A model generated the notes under the pieces. That model had not been told where the DNA came from. It saw nothing but the letters and a program-made list of their open reading frames with translations, and did no database searches. Below are positions 26,886 to 34,457 of a stretch of 64,000 nucleotides of DNA, piece after piece. The position numbers and the translations under genes were made by a program. This DNA comes from Dehalococcoidia bacterium (lineage in GTDB: Bacteria; Chloroflexota; Dehalococcoidia; UBA2979): assembly GCA_023228825.1 (NCBI GenBank), contig JALOAL010000006.1, forward strand, positions 62,001 through 126,000, in the 5' to 3' direction. Numbering within the stretch: position 1 is the stretch's first letter; each line of letters begins with the position of its first letter.

Positions 26886-28631
26886 GTGAAACAGAACTAT
26901 TGGCTCCGGAACCGTATGACGCGTCGAGGCGTCCTGCGGGGGGCGGGCATTGCCGGAGCGGGCCTCGCCGGTGCGGCCCTCATCGGCTGCGGGGGCGACG
27001 ACGACACCCCGGGCGGAGGCGGCGAGGCGAGCGGGACGCCGCAGACGCAGGCCGTGCACACGCCCACGGGCGATGTGAAGCGCGGCGGAACGTACCGCAT
27101 GTCCCTGGCGGGCGAGCCACCCACGGTGGACCCGTTCGTCAACGCCTCTGTCAGCACCAAGACGTTCGCCAACTATGTCTACAGCCGCCTGTACAAGATC
27201 GAGACCGAGCCGGGCCGGGACCCGTTTGAACTGGGCCCCATCCCGGATGTCGCGGAGAGCGCGGAGTCCTCGGACGGCCAGCACTGGGTGGTGAAACTGC
27301 GGCAGGGCGTGAAGTTCCACGACATTGCGCCGGTGAGCGGCCGTGAACTCACGGCGGAGGACGTGATGTTCTCCTACGAGCGGCTGACCGCGCCCCAGGC
27401 GCCGAACCGCACGCAGTTCGCAGAGGTCGCGGACGTCCAGATGGTGGACGACTACACGCTGAACTTCGTGACCCAGGCGCCTTCGCCCTCGTTCATGGAG
27501 ACCATCGCGGACGCCAACCTGCTGCTGATCCAGCCGCGAGAGGCGGGGGCGGGCTTCGACCCTCAGGCGACGCCGATCGGTTCCGGCCCGTTCCAGCAGA
27601 CCAGCCGCCAGGTGGACGTAAAGACCGTGCTGGACCGTCACCCGGAGTACTTCCTGGAGGGGTTGCCGTACCTGGACACCATCGAAGAGACGGTGATCCC
27701 GGAGTACGCCAACGTGAAGGCGCAGTTCCTGGCGGGCAACCTGGACGTGGCCGGCATCACGGCGGAGGACATCCTGGAGGTGCGCGCGTCCAACCCGGAC
27801 TTCCAGTGGCAGCGCACGCCCACCCTGGGCATGGCCTGGATCGCCTTCTCCGGCGAGGACATGAGCCCGGACGCTCCCTGGCGTGACGAGCGCTTCCGGC
27901 AGGCCGTCTCCATGTCCCTGGACCGCCCCGGCCTGAACGAACTGGCCGCGAACACCACGGCCCTGCGGGAGGCGGGTCTGGATGCGTCCGACCGCTGGAA
28001 CAACGCGCTGCCCGCGACGCTGGGCCCCATCTTCTGGCTTGACCCCAGGTCCGCGGACCAGGGGCCGTCAAGCGCCTTCTTCGAGTTCAATCCGGAGGAG
28101 GCTCGTAGCCTGCTGGACGCCGTTGGCGTGGGCAATGAGCAGATCAAGTACCAGTTCACCAACAACCGGTACGGTGCGGCCTTCAGCCGGCTGGCGGAGG
28201 CGCAGGGGCAGATGCTGGCGGACATTGGCCTCAACGTGGCCTTCGAGCAGCAGGACTACAACGCCCAGTACATCACCCAGACGTTCGTGGGGAACTTCCA
28301 GGGCATTGTGTACGGGCTGGAGTCCAGCCTGACGCCGGGCGGCTACGTCGAGCGACTCTTCGGCGACGACCCGGCAAACCACGGCCGTGTCCACGACGCG
28401 GAGTTGGCGGACCTGGTGGACAAGCAGGCGGTGGAACTGGACCAGGAACAGCGCACCGCGTTCATGTACGACATCCAGCGGCGCAACGCGGAGATGATGT
28501 TCTACGTGCCCACGCAGTCGTCGGCTGCTGCGGGCTTCTCGGCGTACCAGAGCCACGTCCGAGGGCTGCGGTACACCCGCGGCTACGGCACCGGCACGGA
28601 GTCCGTGATGCACTACTGGCTGGACCTGTAA
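26886..28631 (+). CDS. ABC transporter substrate-binding lipoprotein, family 5
   Basis: Extracytoplasmic solute-binding protein of the peptide/nickel/opine class, 581 aa. The N-terminus has a twin-Arg-like stretch MTRRGVLRGAGIAGAG and a lipobox ending ALIGC, so it is probably exported and lipid-anchored at Cys. Family 5 pattern: GGTYRMSLAGEPPTVDPFVN, VVKLRQGVKFHD, LTAEDVMFSYERL and TPIGSGPFQ. GTG 26886 with GGAGGG nine bases upstream. No permease or ATPase gene is adjacent; the two oligopeptide-type permeases at 52-54 kb could be its partners. Confidence 0.9.
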   Translation: MKQNYWLRNRMTRRGVLRGAGIAGAGLAGAALIGCGGDDDTPGGGGEASGTPQTQAVHTPTGDVKRGGTYRMSLAGEPPTVDPFVNASVSTKTFANYVYSRLYKIETEPGRDPFELGPIPDVAESAESSDGQHWVVKLRQGVKFHDIAPVSGRELTAEDVMFSYERLTAPQAPNRTQFAEVADVQMVDDYTLNFVTQAPSPSFMETIADANLLLIQPREAGAGFDPQATPIGSGPFQQTSRQVDVKTVLDRHPEYFLEGLPYLDTIEETVIPEYANVKAQFLAGNLDVAGITAEDILEVRASNPDFQWQRTPTLGMAWIAFSGEDMSPDAPWRDERFRQAVSMSLDRPGLNELAANTTALREAGLDASDRWNNALPATLGPIFWLDPRSADQGPSSAFFEFNPEEARSLLDAVGVGNEQIKYQFTNNRYGAAFSRLAEAQGQMLADIGLNVAFEQQDYNAQYITQTFVGNFQGIVYGLESSLTPGGYVERLFGDDPANHGRVHDAELADLVDKQAVELDQEQRTAFMYDIQRRNAEMMFYVPTQSSAAAGFSAYQSHVRGLRYTRGYGTGTESVMHYWLDL

Positions 28632-28639
28632 CAGCCAAC

Positions 28640-28673
28640 CCGTCTGCCGGGGGTCTCGGCTCCCGGCAGACGG
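28640..28673 (+). terminator. Terminator after binding-protein gene
   Basis: Perfect 12-base stem CCGTCTGCCGGG / CCCGGCAGACGG with a ten-base loop, eight bases past the stop codon and followed by ATCTTCACCGTTCT. Confidence 0.8.
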
Positions 28674-28715
28674 ATCTTCACCGTTCTACGGCCTGTCGCT
28701 GCCGACGGGCTCACC

Positions 28716-28721
28716 TACACT
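28716..28721 (+). promoter_or_regulatory. Leaderless-type -10 element before membrane glycosyltransferase-like gene
   Basis: TACACT ends six bases before a GTG (28728) that is out of frame with the long gene and opens a 28-codon ORF. Confidence 0.45.
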
Positions 28722-28727
28722 CGGCAC

Positions 28728-28814
28728 GTGATAGCGGGACGGCGCACCAGGTCTCCGCGCGCTCGGACGCGTGTTACGCCTCGTCAGGACCGAGGCCGTC
28801 GTGGCGTCCGATAG
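28728..28814 (+). CDS. Possible upstream ORF overlapping the glycosyltransferase-like gene start
   Basis: 28 codons from GTG 28728, placed exactly as a leaderless start after TACACT, ending in TAG at 28812-28814. The product would be Arg-rich. It overlaps the candidate starts of the following gene (28771, 28801) in another frame, so translation of one would affect the other. May be a chance frame. Confidence 0.25.
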   Translation: MIAGRRTRSPRARTRVTPRQDRGRRGVR

Positions 28815-30783
28815 CCCGGACGCCGCGGGCGGCCCGCGCCGGCCCGTGGGACTGCCGCCCGCGCGGCCTCGTCGCCCCGCGGAGGACGTGACGCCGCCCA
28901 TCGCGACGCCGCCCGAGGCGCCGCCTGTCGAGACGACGCCCATCGAGACGACGCCCATCGAGACGCCTCGTGGCGAGGAGCGCCGGCTCACGCCGGGCCT
29001 GAGCCCCACGCCGTTCAAGCCCATCCGCGAGGGGCGCGTGGGCGGGCGCACGCTGGCCACGGACCTCACGCCCAGCGGCCTGGTGCCCATCCGCGCGCAG
29101 CGCCCGGAGCGTGCGCCCGGGATGACGCCCCTGCAGGTGGACCTCGCGATCTTCGGGGGCACGCTGGCGGTGGGGCTGCTGATCGCTGCCTACCTGTACT
29201 ACGGGCTGGACCTGTGGAACGCGGACTCCCTCTCGCGCACCATCGACGCGCAGTCCGTGCTGTTCTCGCGCGATCCGCACCTGGGGGCCATCGGTTTTGT
29301 GTGGCCGCCGCTGCCCACGCTCACGCGCATCATGCTGCTGCCGGTCACGCACCTGGCGGGCATGGCGGACTTCACCGGCCAGTTGTCCTCCGTGCTCTTC
29401 GCTGCGGTGACGGTGGTGATGCTGCATCGCATCCTGGCGGTGCTGGGCCTGACGCCGGCGGTGCGGGTGACCTGGATGGGGGCGGCCCTGCTGAACCCGG
29501 TGGTGATCCTGCACTTTGCCAACGGCACTGCGGAGAGCGCCTTCACGTTGCTGGTGCTGCTGGTGCTCTACAGCGCCCTGCGGCTGGACCTGGCTCCGCT
29601 GCCGGCGCTGACCGGCATGGGGCTCGCGCTCGCCCTCGCGCTACTCGTGCGGTACGAGGCGCTGGCGATCGCGGGGACCACGGCGCTGGCGGTGCTGATC
29701 TACAGCGTGATGCGCCGCCGCCGGGCGGAGTCGCAGCAGTTGTACGTGCGCACGGAGGCCATGCTGGTCGCGCTGCTCTCGCCCATCGTCTTCGTGGGCC
29801 TGATGTGGCTGTACTTCAACTGGTCCATCCAGGGCGATGCGCTCTTCTTCTACACCAGCCCCTACAGCATCCGAGGCGCCGCGGACGTGGCGAGGAACGC
29901 TCCGGGCCACGTGCTGGAGTATGCCGTCCACAGCGTGCCGGGCACGGCCTCCTACATCGTGGAGCGCACGCTGCAGGTCTCCGCGCTGTTCATCCCGGCC
30001 TCGGTTGCCCTGGCGCTGTTCGCGTGGCGGCGGCGCGACCCGATCGCGTTGCTGCTGCTGATGGTGTCGCTCTCGATCCATGCGATGCAGGCGTACCAGG
30101 CGTACACGGGATCCATCGCGCCGTGGCTGCGGTACTGGGTGTACCTGCCGCTGCTCACGCCGATCCTGCTGGCCTACGTGCTGGAGCGGGCCACCTGGAG
30201 CGCCGCGCTGGGAGGGCGAGGCGCGCGTAATGCGCTGGTGTTCGGGCTGGTCCCGACCCTGGTGCTCGCCTCGAACGCGGTGGCCTTCGACTCCATGCGC
30301 AGCCCTGAGGTGGGGTATGACGAGCAGATCCTGGCCCACGTGCTGGCGGGCGACCGCACATCCGAGGAGCGCGTGCGCTCCGCCATTCCGAGCAAAGACT
30401 TCGCGGACGAGATCGCGGAGCGCTTGAATGCGGTGGAAGGCACAGTGCTTCTGGACAAGCAGCGTGGCGGCCTCTTCTTGCTTAACTTGGACGATCCGAC
30501 GCGCCTGGTGATTGACTCCGACCGAGACTTCCTGAAACTGCTGCACTCCCCCGTGGGCGCGGTGGACTGGGTGCTGCTGCCCGACCCGCATGGAGACACG
30601 GACGCCGTGCTCTCACACGACAGCATCTATCTGGTCTACCCCGACCTCTACGAGGGTGCGCCTTGGCTGGCGCTCGATCACGAGTTCACTGGCAACAAGG
30701 ACTGGCGGCTGTACCGCGTGGTGGAGCCGCCGCAGCCCGCCGTCCCGCCGCCGCCGGGCGAACGTCCCACGGACGCGCCCTGA
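28801..30783 (+). CDS. Multi-spanning membrane protein, glycosyltransferase (GT-C)-like
   Basis: 660 aa. A Pro/Thr-rich cytoplasmic N-terminus (~1-110, with repeated ETTPIETTPIE) precedes about eleven helices from LAIFGGTLAVGLLIAAYLYY onward, then a soluble C-terminal ~170 residues. The first loop has an acidic pair in YYGLDLWNADSLSR, as in GT-C mannosyl/arabinosyl transferases that use lipid-linked sugars. The assignment is by topology only. GTG 28801 has GAGG five bases upstream; GTG 28771 is also in frame. Confidence 0.65.
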   Translation: MASDSPDAAGGPRRPVGLPPARPRRPAEDVTPPIATPPEAPPVETTPIETTPIETPRGEERRLTPGLSPTPFKPIREGRVGGRTLATDLTPSGLVPIRAQRPERAPGMTPLQVDLAIFGGTLAVGLLIAAYLYYGLDLWNADSLSRTIDAQSVLFSRDPHLGAIGFVWPPLPTLTRIMLLPVTHLAGMADFTGQLSSVLFAAVTVVMLHRILAVLGLTPAVRVTWMGAALLNPVVILHFANGTAESAFTLLVLLVLYSALRLDLAPLPALTGMGLALALALLVRYEALAIAGTTALAVLIYSVMRRRRAESQQLYVRTEAMLVALLSPIVFVGLMWLYFNWSIQGDALFFYTSPYSIRGAADVARNAPGHVLEYAVHSVPGTASYIVERTLQVSALFIPASVALALFAWRRRDPIALLLLMVSLSIHAMQAYQAYTGSIAPWLRYWVYLPLLTPILLAYVLERATWSAALGGRGARNALVFGLVPTLVLASNAVAFDSMRSPEVGYDEQILAHVLAGDRTSEERVRSAIPSKDFADEIAERLNAVEGTVLLDKQRGGLFLLNLDDPTRLVIDSDRDFLKLLHSPVGAVDWVLLPDPHGDTDAVLSHDSIYLVYPDLYEGAPWLALDHEFTGNKDWRLYRVVEPPQPAVPPPPGERPTDAP

Positions 30784-30830
30784 CCGAGGGACACCTGTCG
30801 CCCGTCACCGGCGTCTGCTACCGGCCTCTC

Positions 30831-31580
30831 CTACCAGCCTCGGCGTATGGGGACTCGTCGGGGTGGCCGTGGCTGTGGGCGTGGAGGCGTCATGAACGGC
30901 CGCAGGAGGAGTGCCGCGGCCGCCCCCGCGAGGAAGCCCGCGACGTGCGCCTCCCACGCCACATTCGTGTCGCCCACGGCGAACTGAGCCACGAACCAGA
31001 GGCCGATGAAGAGCAGCGCCGGCACGGGCAGCAGGAAGAACCCGGCGAACGCGAGCACGGGGCGGAACGGGAACATCACCAGGTATGCGCCCAGCACGCC
31101 CGCGATCGCGCCGGAGGCGCCCACCAGCGGGACGGTCTCGTGCGGGCGCAGCAGCACGAAGCCCACGGTGCCGACGATCCCCGCGCCCAGGTACAGGAGC
31201 AGGTAGAGCACGTGGCCAAAGCGGTCCTCCACGTTGTCGCCGAAGATCCAGAGGAACCACATGTTGCCCAGCAGGTGCACCAGGTTCGCGTGCAGGAAGA
31301 GCGAGGTGAACACCGCCAGCCACACGTTCTTGTCCGGGAACGCGGTCTCGCCGAGGCCGCCGGAGACGCATTGCGCGGTGTTCGCTTCGCCGAAGGTCAG
31401 GGGGCGGCCCTCTGTCAGTTCGCAGGAGATGGCCGCGCGCTGGTAGAGGAATTCAGCCTCCGCGGCCGCGCCCTGGCCAAACGGCTGCCAGAACACGAAC
31501 ACCAGCACGTTCGCGACGATCAGCGCAACGGTCAGGTAGGTGGTGCGGTGCGTGGGGTTGAGGTCGCGGATCGGGAACAC
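30831..31580 (-). CDS. Rhomboid-family intramembrane serine protease
   Basis: 249 aa, six or seven helices. Catalytic Ser in VGASGAIAGVLGAYL and catalytic His in VAWEAHVAGFLAG; the HANLVHLLGNMWFLWIFG stretch of helix 2 is also present. Between helix 1 and 2 is an external loop of ~60 residues with two Cys (AISCELTE, TAQCVSGG) that could form a disulphide. GTG 31580 lies a few bases after AGGAGG, with no family sequence upstream. C-terminus is Pro/Arg-rich. Confidence 0.9.
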   Translation of the reverse strand: MFPIRDLNPTHRTTYLTVALIVANVLVFVFWQPFGQGAAAEAEFLYQRAAISCELTEGRPLTFGEANTAQCVSGGLGETAFPDKNVWLAVFTSLFLHANLVHLLGNMWFLWIFGDNVEDRFGHVLYLLLYLGAGIVGTVGFVLLRPHETVPLVGASGAIAGVLGAYLVMFPFRPVLAFAGFFLLPVPALLFIGLWFVAQFAVGDTNVAWEAHVAGFLAGAAAALLLRPFMTPPRPQPRPPRRVPIRRGW

Positions 31581-31624
31581 GCGGCCTCCTCTCGCACCAG
31601 CATTGGCCTTCGCGCCAGCGGTGG

Positions 31625-31648
31625 CCCTCGCACCCTCGCACCCTCGCA
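31625..31648. repeat. 8-bp tandem repeat, three copies
   Basis: Three head-to-tail copies of CCCTCGCA with degenerate flanking copies, in the gap between the rhomboid and DtxR genes. Confidence 0.7.
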
Positions 31649-31695
31649 CCCGCGTGCCCTCGCGCCTTGCGCCGAGTGGGAGACGGGGGCGCGCG

Positions 31696-32391
31696 TTAGG
31701 CGTCGATCCAGATCTTGTGGGCGGTATCCAGCGACATGGCCACGTCCTGATCTCCCACACGCACGGTCATGGTGCCCGCCCCCCGGCTGACTTCCACGGC
31801 GGTCACTTCCACGCCCAGGCGGAAGCCCTGTTCGCCCAGGAACTGCAACAGGTCTGGCACCTCGTGCTCGGCCACCTCGGACACGCGGCGCACGCGGGAG
31901 GTCTCTCCCGGCGCCAGGGTCATCAGCGACCGTTCGTCGCCGGGGACGGGCTCCGCGCCGGGGATCGGGTTGCCGTGCGGGCATGTGCGAGGGCGCCCGA
32001 TCATCTCGTACAGGCGGTCGGCCACCTCGCCGGAGAGGGCGTGCTCCAGGCGCGCGGCCTCCTCGTCTGCGGTGAGCCAGTCGAAGCCCAGGACGTCCGT
32101 GAGCCAGCGTTCGGCGATGCGGTGGCGGCGGACCAGTTCGGCGGCGATCTCGCGGCCGCCTGCGGTGAGGGTGATCTCCTTGCCGGGCGAGATCGCGACC
32201 AGGCGGTTCTCCACCATGCGCCGCAGCGCCGCGGCCACCGTGGCCTGCGAGACGCCCAGCCACTCTGCGAGCCGGGAGGCGCGCACGACGTCGCCCTCCG
32301 CGTCGATGTAGTAGATGGCTTCCAGGTAGCGGGACACGGCCTCGGACGGCATTTCCATCTCGGCCACGCGGGCGGTAGTGGTGTTCACCAC
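31696..32391 (-). CDS. DtxR/MntR-family metal-dependent transcriptional regulator
   Basis: 231 aa. Winged helix-turn-helix at ~15-75 (RASRLAEWLGVSQATVAAAL), dimerisation and metal-binding domain at ~75-150 with RHRIAERWL, RLEHALSGEV and the conserved CPHGNPIP, and an SH3-like FeoA-type C-terminal domain (~165-231). The family represses iron or manganese uptake genes when metal is bound; which metal cannot be told. GTG 32391 has GGAGGAG upstream. It may also sense metal for the downstream rhomboid gene's operon, which is inference. Confidence 0.9.
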   Translation of the reverse strand: MVNTTTARVAEMEMPSEAVSRYLEAIYYIDAEGDVVRASRLAEWLGVSQATVAAALRRMVENRLVAISPGKEITLTAGGREIAAELVRRHRIAERWLTDVLGFDWLTADEEAARLEHALSGEVADRLYEMIGRPRTCPHGNPIPGAEPVPGDERSLMTLAPGETSRVRRVSEVAEHEVPDLLQFLGEQGFRLGVEVTAVEVSRGAGTMTVRVGDQDVAMSLDTAHKIWIDA

Positions 32392-32539
32392 GGGTGCTCC
32401 TCCAATGGTCGGGGTGGTCAGGTAGTTGGTGCGGTCAGGGTTTCGGGTGTTCAGGTTTCGGGTGTGTTCGGGGGGTTGTGGCCCCGAGTCTACCAAGTCG
32501 TGCATGTCCACAAGGCGCGAGTGGCAGTGGGGCCGCCCG

Positions 32540-33295
32540 TCAGGGGCGCGAGGGTTTGACGGCCACGTGCAGCGCCACCGTGTGCAGCATCAGCATCCGC
32601 ACCTGGGTGACCTCGAACCCGCGGGCGCGGAGGCGGGCGGTGAGTTCGCGCGGGGTGAGGAAGTGGTCCACGGAGACCGGCAGGTAGGTGTAGGCGCTGC
32701 CGTGTCCGGAGATGGCGCGGCCCAGGCGCGGCACCACCTGGTTGAAGTGGAAGCGCGCGAACGGCCGTAGCAGGCCGCCCTCCATCTTCGGGATCTCGAG
32801 GATCGCGAGGCGTCCTCCGGGGCGGAGCACCCGGTAGGCCTCGGCCAGGGCGGCGTCCAGGTCCGGGATGTTGCGCACCATGAAGGCGGAGCACCAGGCG
32901 TCCACGCTCTCGTCCGCCAGCGGTAGCCGCGTGGCGTCGCCCAGCCCGAAGCCCGCACGCGCGGAGGCGCCGCGGTCGGCCGCCTTGGAGCGTGCGCGGG
33001 CGGCCATGGGCGCCGCCACGTCCAGGCCCACCACGCGCGCCGCGCCGGCGTCCAGGCAGGCGAGGGCGAGGTCGCCGGTGCCGGTGCCCAGGTCCACCAC
33101 CGTGTCGCCGGGCCAGACGATCGCATCCGCGGCTCGCCGCCGCCAGGACTGGTCACGGCCCAGCGTCATCAGGCGGTTCATGAGGTCGTATCGCCCGGAG
33201 ATCTCGCCGAACATCGTGCGGACGTAGGCGGCGCGCTCCGTGCCGTCACGGTCGTCCTCGAAGAGTTGCTCGGGGTCGGTGTTCTGGTTCGTCAC
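32540..33295 (-). CDS. UbiE/MenG-type methyltransferase
   Basis: S-adenosylmethionine-dependent methyltransferase, 251 aa, likely completing menaquinone or ubiquinone synthesis by C-methylation. Motifs: MFGEISGRYDLMNRLMTLGR (family signature at ~30), TVVDLGTGTGDLALACLD (SAM motif I), GLGDATRLPLADESVDA, VRNIPDLDAALAEAYRVLRP. GTG 33295 follows TACCCT by seven bases with no ribosome site, so a leaderless start; the frame is open upstream without family sequence. Divergent from the nurA-like operon. Confidence 0.9.
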   Translation of the reverse strand: MTNQNTDPEQLFEDDRDGTERAAYVRTMFGEISGRYDLMNRLMTLGRDQSWRRRAADAIVWPGDTVVDLGTGTGDLALACLDAGAARVVGLDVAAPMAARARSKAADRGASARAGFGLGDATRLPLADESVDAWCSAFMVRNIPDLDAALAEAYRVLRPGGRLAILEIPKMEGGLLRPFARFHFNQVVPRLGRAISGHGSAYTYLPVSVDHFLTPRELTARLRARGFEVTQVRMLMLHTVALHVAVKPSRP

Positions 33296-33302
33296 GCCTG
33301 CG

Positions 33303-33308
33303 AGGGTA
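33303..33308 (-). promoter_or_regulatory. Leaderless-type -10 element for ubiE-like gene
   Basis: TACCCT on the minus strand, ending seven bases before GTG 33295. Confidence 0.45.
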
Positions 33309-33423
33309 TGCGAGCGCGGCGTTACGCCGGAAGCGGCCGGGGAGCGGACCTGGCGGCACGCTCGCGGCGACGAGAGGCCTCGGACGGCATTCTCGAACGG
33401 GTGTTCGATACGGGAGGACTCGC

Positions 33424-33429
33424 TACAAT
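33424..33429 (+). promoter_or_regulatory. -10 element of the nurA-herA-sbcDC operon
   Basis: TACAAT, 31 bases before ATG 33461. It overlaps an in-frame ATG at 33428, which argues against that ATG as the start. Confidence 0.45.
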
Positions 33430-33460
33430 GCGGCCATCTCCCCTGGGTTCGGTGTGTCGC

Positions 33461-34447
33461 ATGCGCTTTCGACTCCTGCCCTGGCAGCCGGACTACGGCT
33501 CTGCTGTGCAATTCGCCGCTGAACCTAAGGACGGTGCGGAGGACGTGCCGCTCGCGGTGTTGGGTGCGGAGAACCGGGCGTGGGCACCGGTTACCCCGAA
33601 CGTCGAAGCCCCGATCGCTGTCATCGTTGACGGAGTGCGTCGGACTGACGCCATTGTCCTAAGCGCCGAGCCGGGACGTGGGTCCGTGTTCGGTCTCTTC
33701 GGTACCTTCGCCGTCGGTGCGGTCCGTTGCGATGGAGTTGCGCGCGTCCTACACGAACACACGCGGGTTCAGCGGACGTTCTTTTATACAGGCTCGTCAT
33801 CGGAGATTCCGGATCGCTTCATGCGCTCCGGTAGCGCGCAGCTGGCGTACCAGAGCGAGTCACGGGAGGATGCGGCTAGCGCATCAGACCTCCAAAACGC
33901 ACTGCATTCGGCGATGAGGTTCGCGGAGGCACGTCTGTCAGAGAGTCTCTCCGAGGACGAATCGGTCTTGACGCTCGTGGATGGTCCGTTGCGTTCGCTC
34001 CGCTCACCGGGACGCCACACGGTCGGGTTCATCAAGCGGCAGCATCAGATGTACCTGTCTACCGAGGAACAGGAACTGCTCTGGACGCTCGATGTGGGGG
34101 AGCGCACGCCGCTGTTCGAGATTCCCGCCGCGGCAGGGAAGGGGTACGCGACAGACCGGCTCTCCTGGTTCGTGCGGCTAGCGAGGATCGGGACGGCGTT
34201 CCATCCGCATGGCGAGCTGATGCGACTGGAGGCAACACCAGGGATTCCGCCATCGGAAGCAGTTGCCCTTGCCGACCAGTCGGCAAAGATTCTTCCACGA
34301 CTCGCTTCATCCCCTATCCGAGATCCAAGAGCCCCTCAGAACCTCACCCCAGTTGGAGCACTCGAGAATCACCTCACGCACCTGATGGGTGACCGTCGCC
34401 TGATCCACCGCATGCTCGCTGCGTCCTTGGCGCTCGACACAGATTGA
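33461..34447 (+). CDS. NurA-like nuclease
   Basis: 328 aa, first gene of an operon with HerA-like, SbcD and SbcC proteins. NurA is a 5'-3' nuclease that resects DNA ends with the HerA pump. Sequence support: IAVIVDGVRR (Asp ~57, metal ligand of motif I), FGTFAVGAVRC, ESVLTLVDGPL (Asp ~174), TVGFIKRQ (Lys ~192) and SWFVRLARIGTAFHPHGELM near the C-terminus, all in NurA order. Codon choice is less GC-biased than in its neighbours, with TTG, CTA, TTT and ATA codons. GTG 33452 is an alternative start. Confidence 0.75.
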   Translation: MRFRLLPWQPDYGSAVQFAAEPKDGAEDVPLAVLGAENRAWAPVTPNVEAPIAVIVDGVRRTDAIVLSAEPGRGSVFGLFGTFAVGAVRCDGVARVLHEHTRVQRTFFYTGSSSEIPDRFMRSGSAQLAYQSESREDAASASDLQNALHSAMRFAEARLSESLSEDESVLTLVDGPLRSLRSPGRHTVGFIKRQHQMYLSTEEQELLWTLDVGERTPLFEIPAAAGKGYATDRLSWFVRLARIGTAFHPHGELMRLEATPGIPPSEAVALADQSAKILPRLASSPIRDPRAPQNLTPVGALENHLTHLMGDRRLIHRMLAASLALDTD

Positions 34448-34457
34448 GGAGTCCTAT

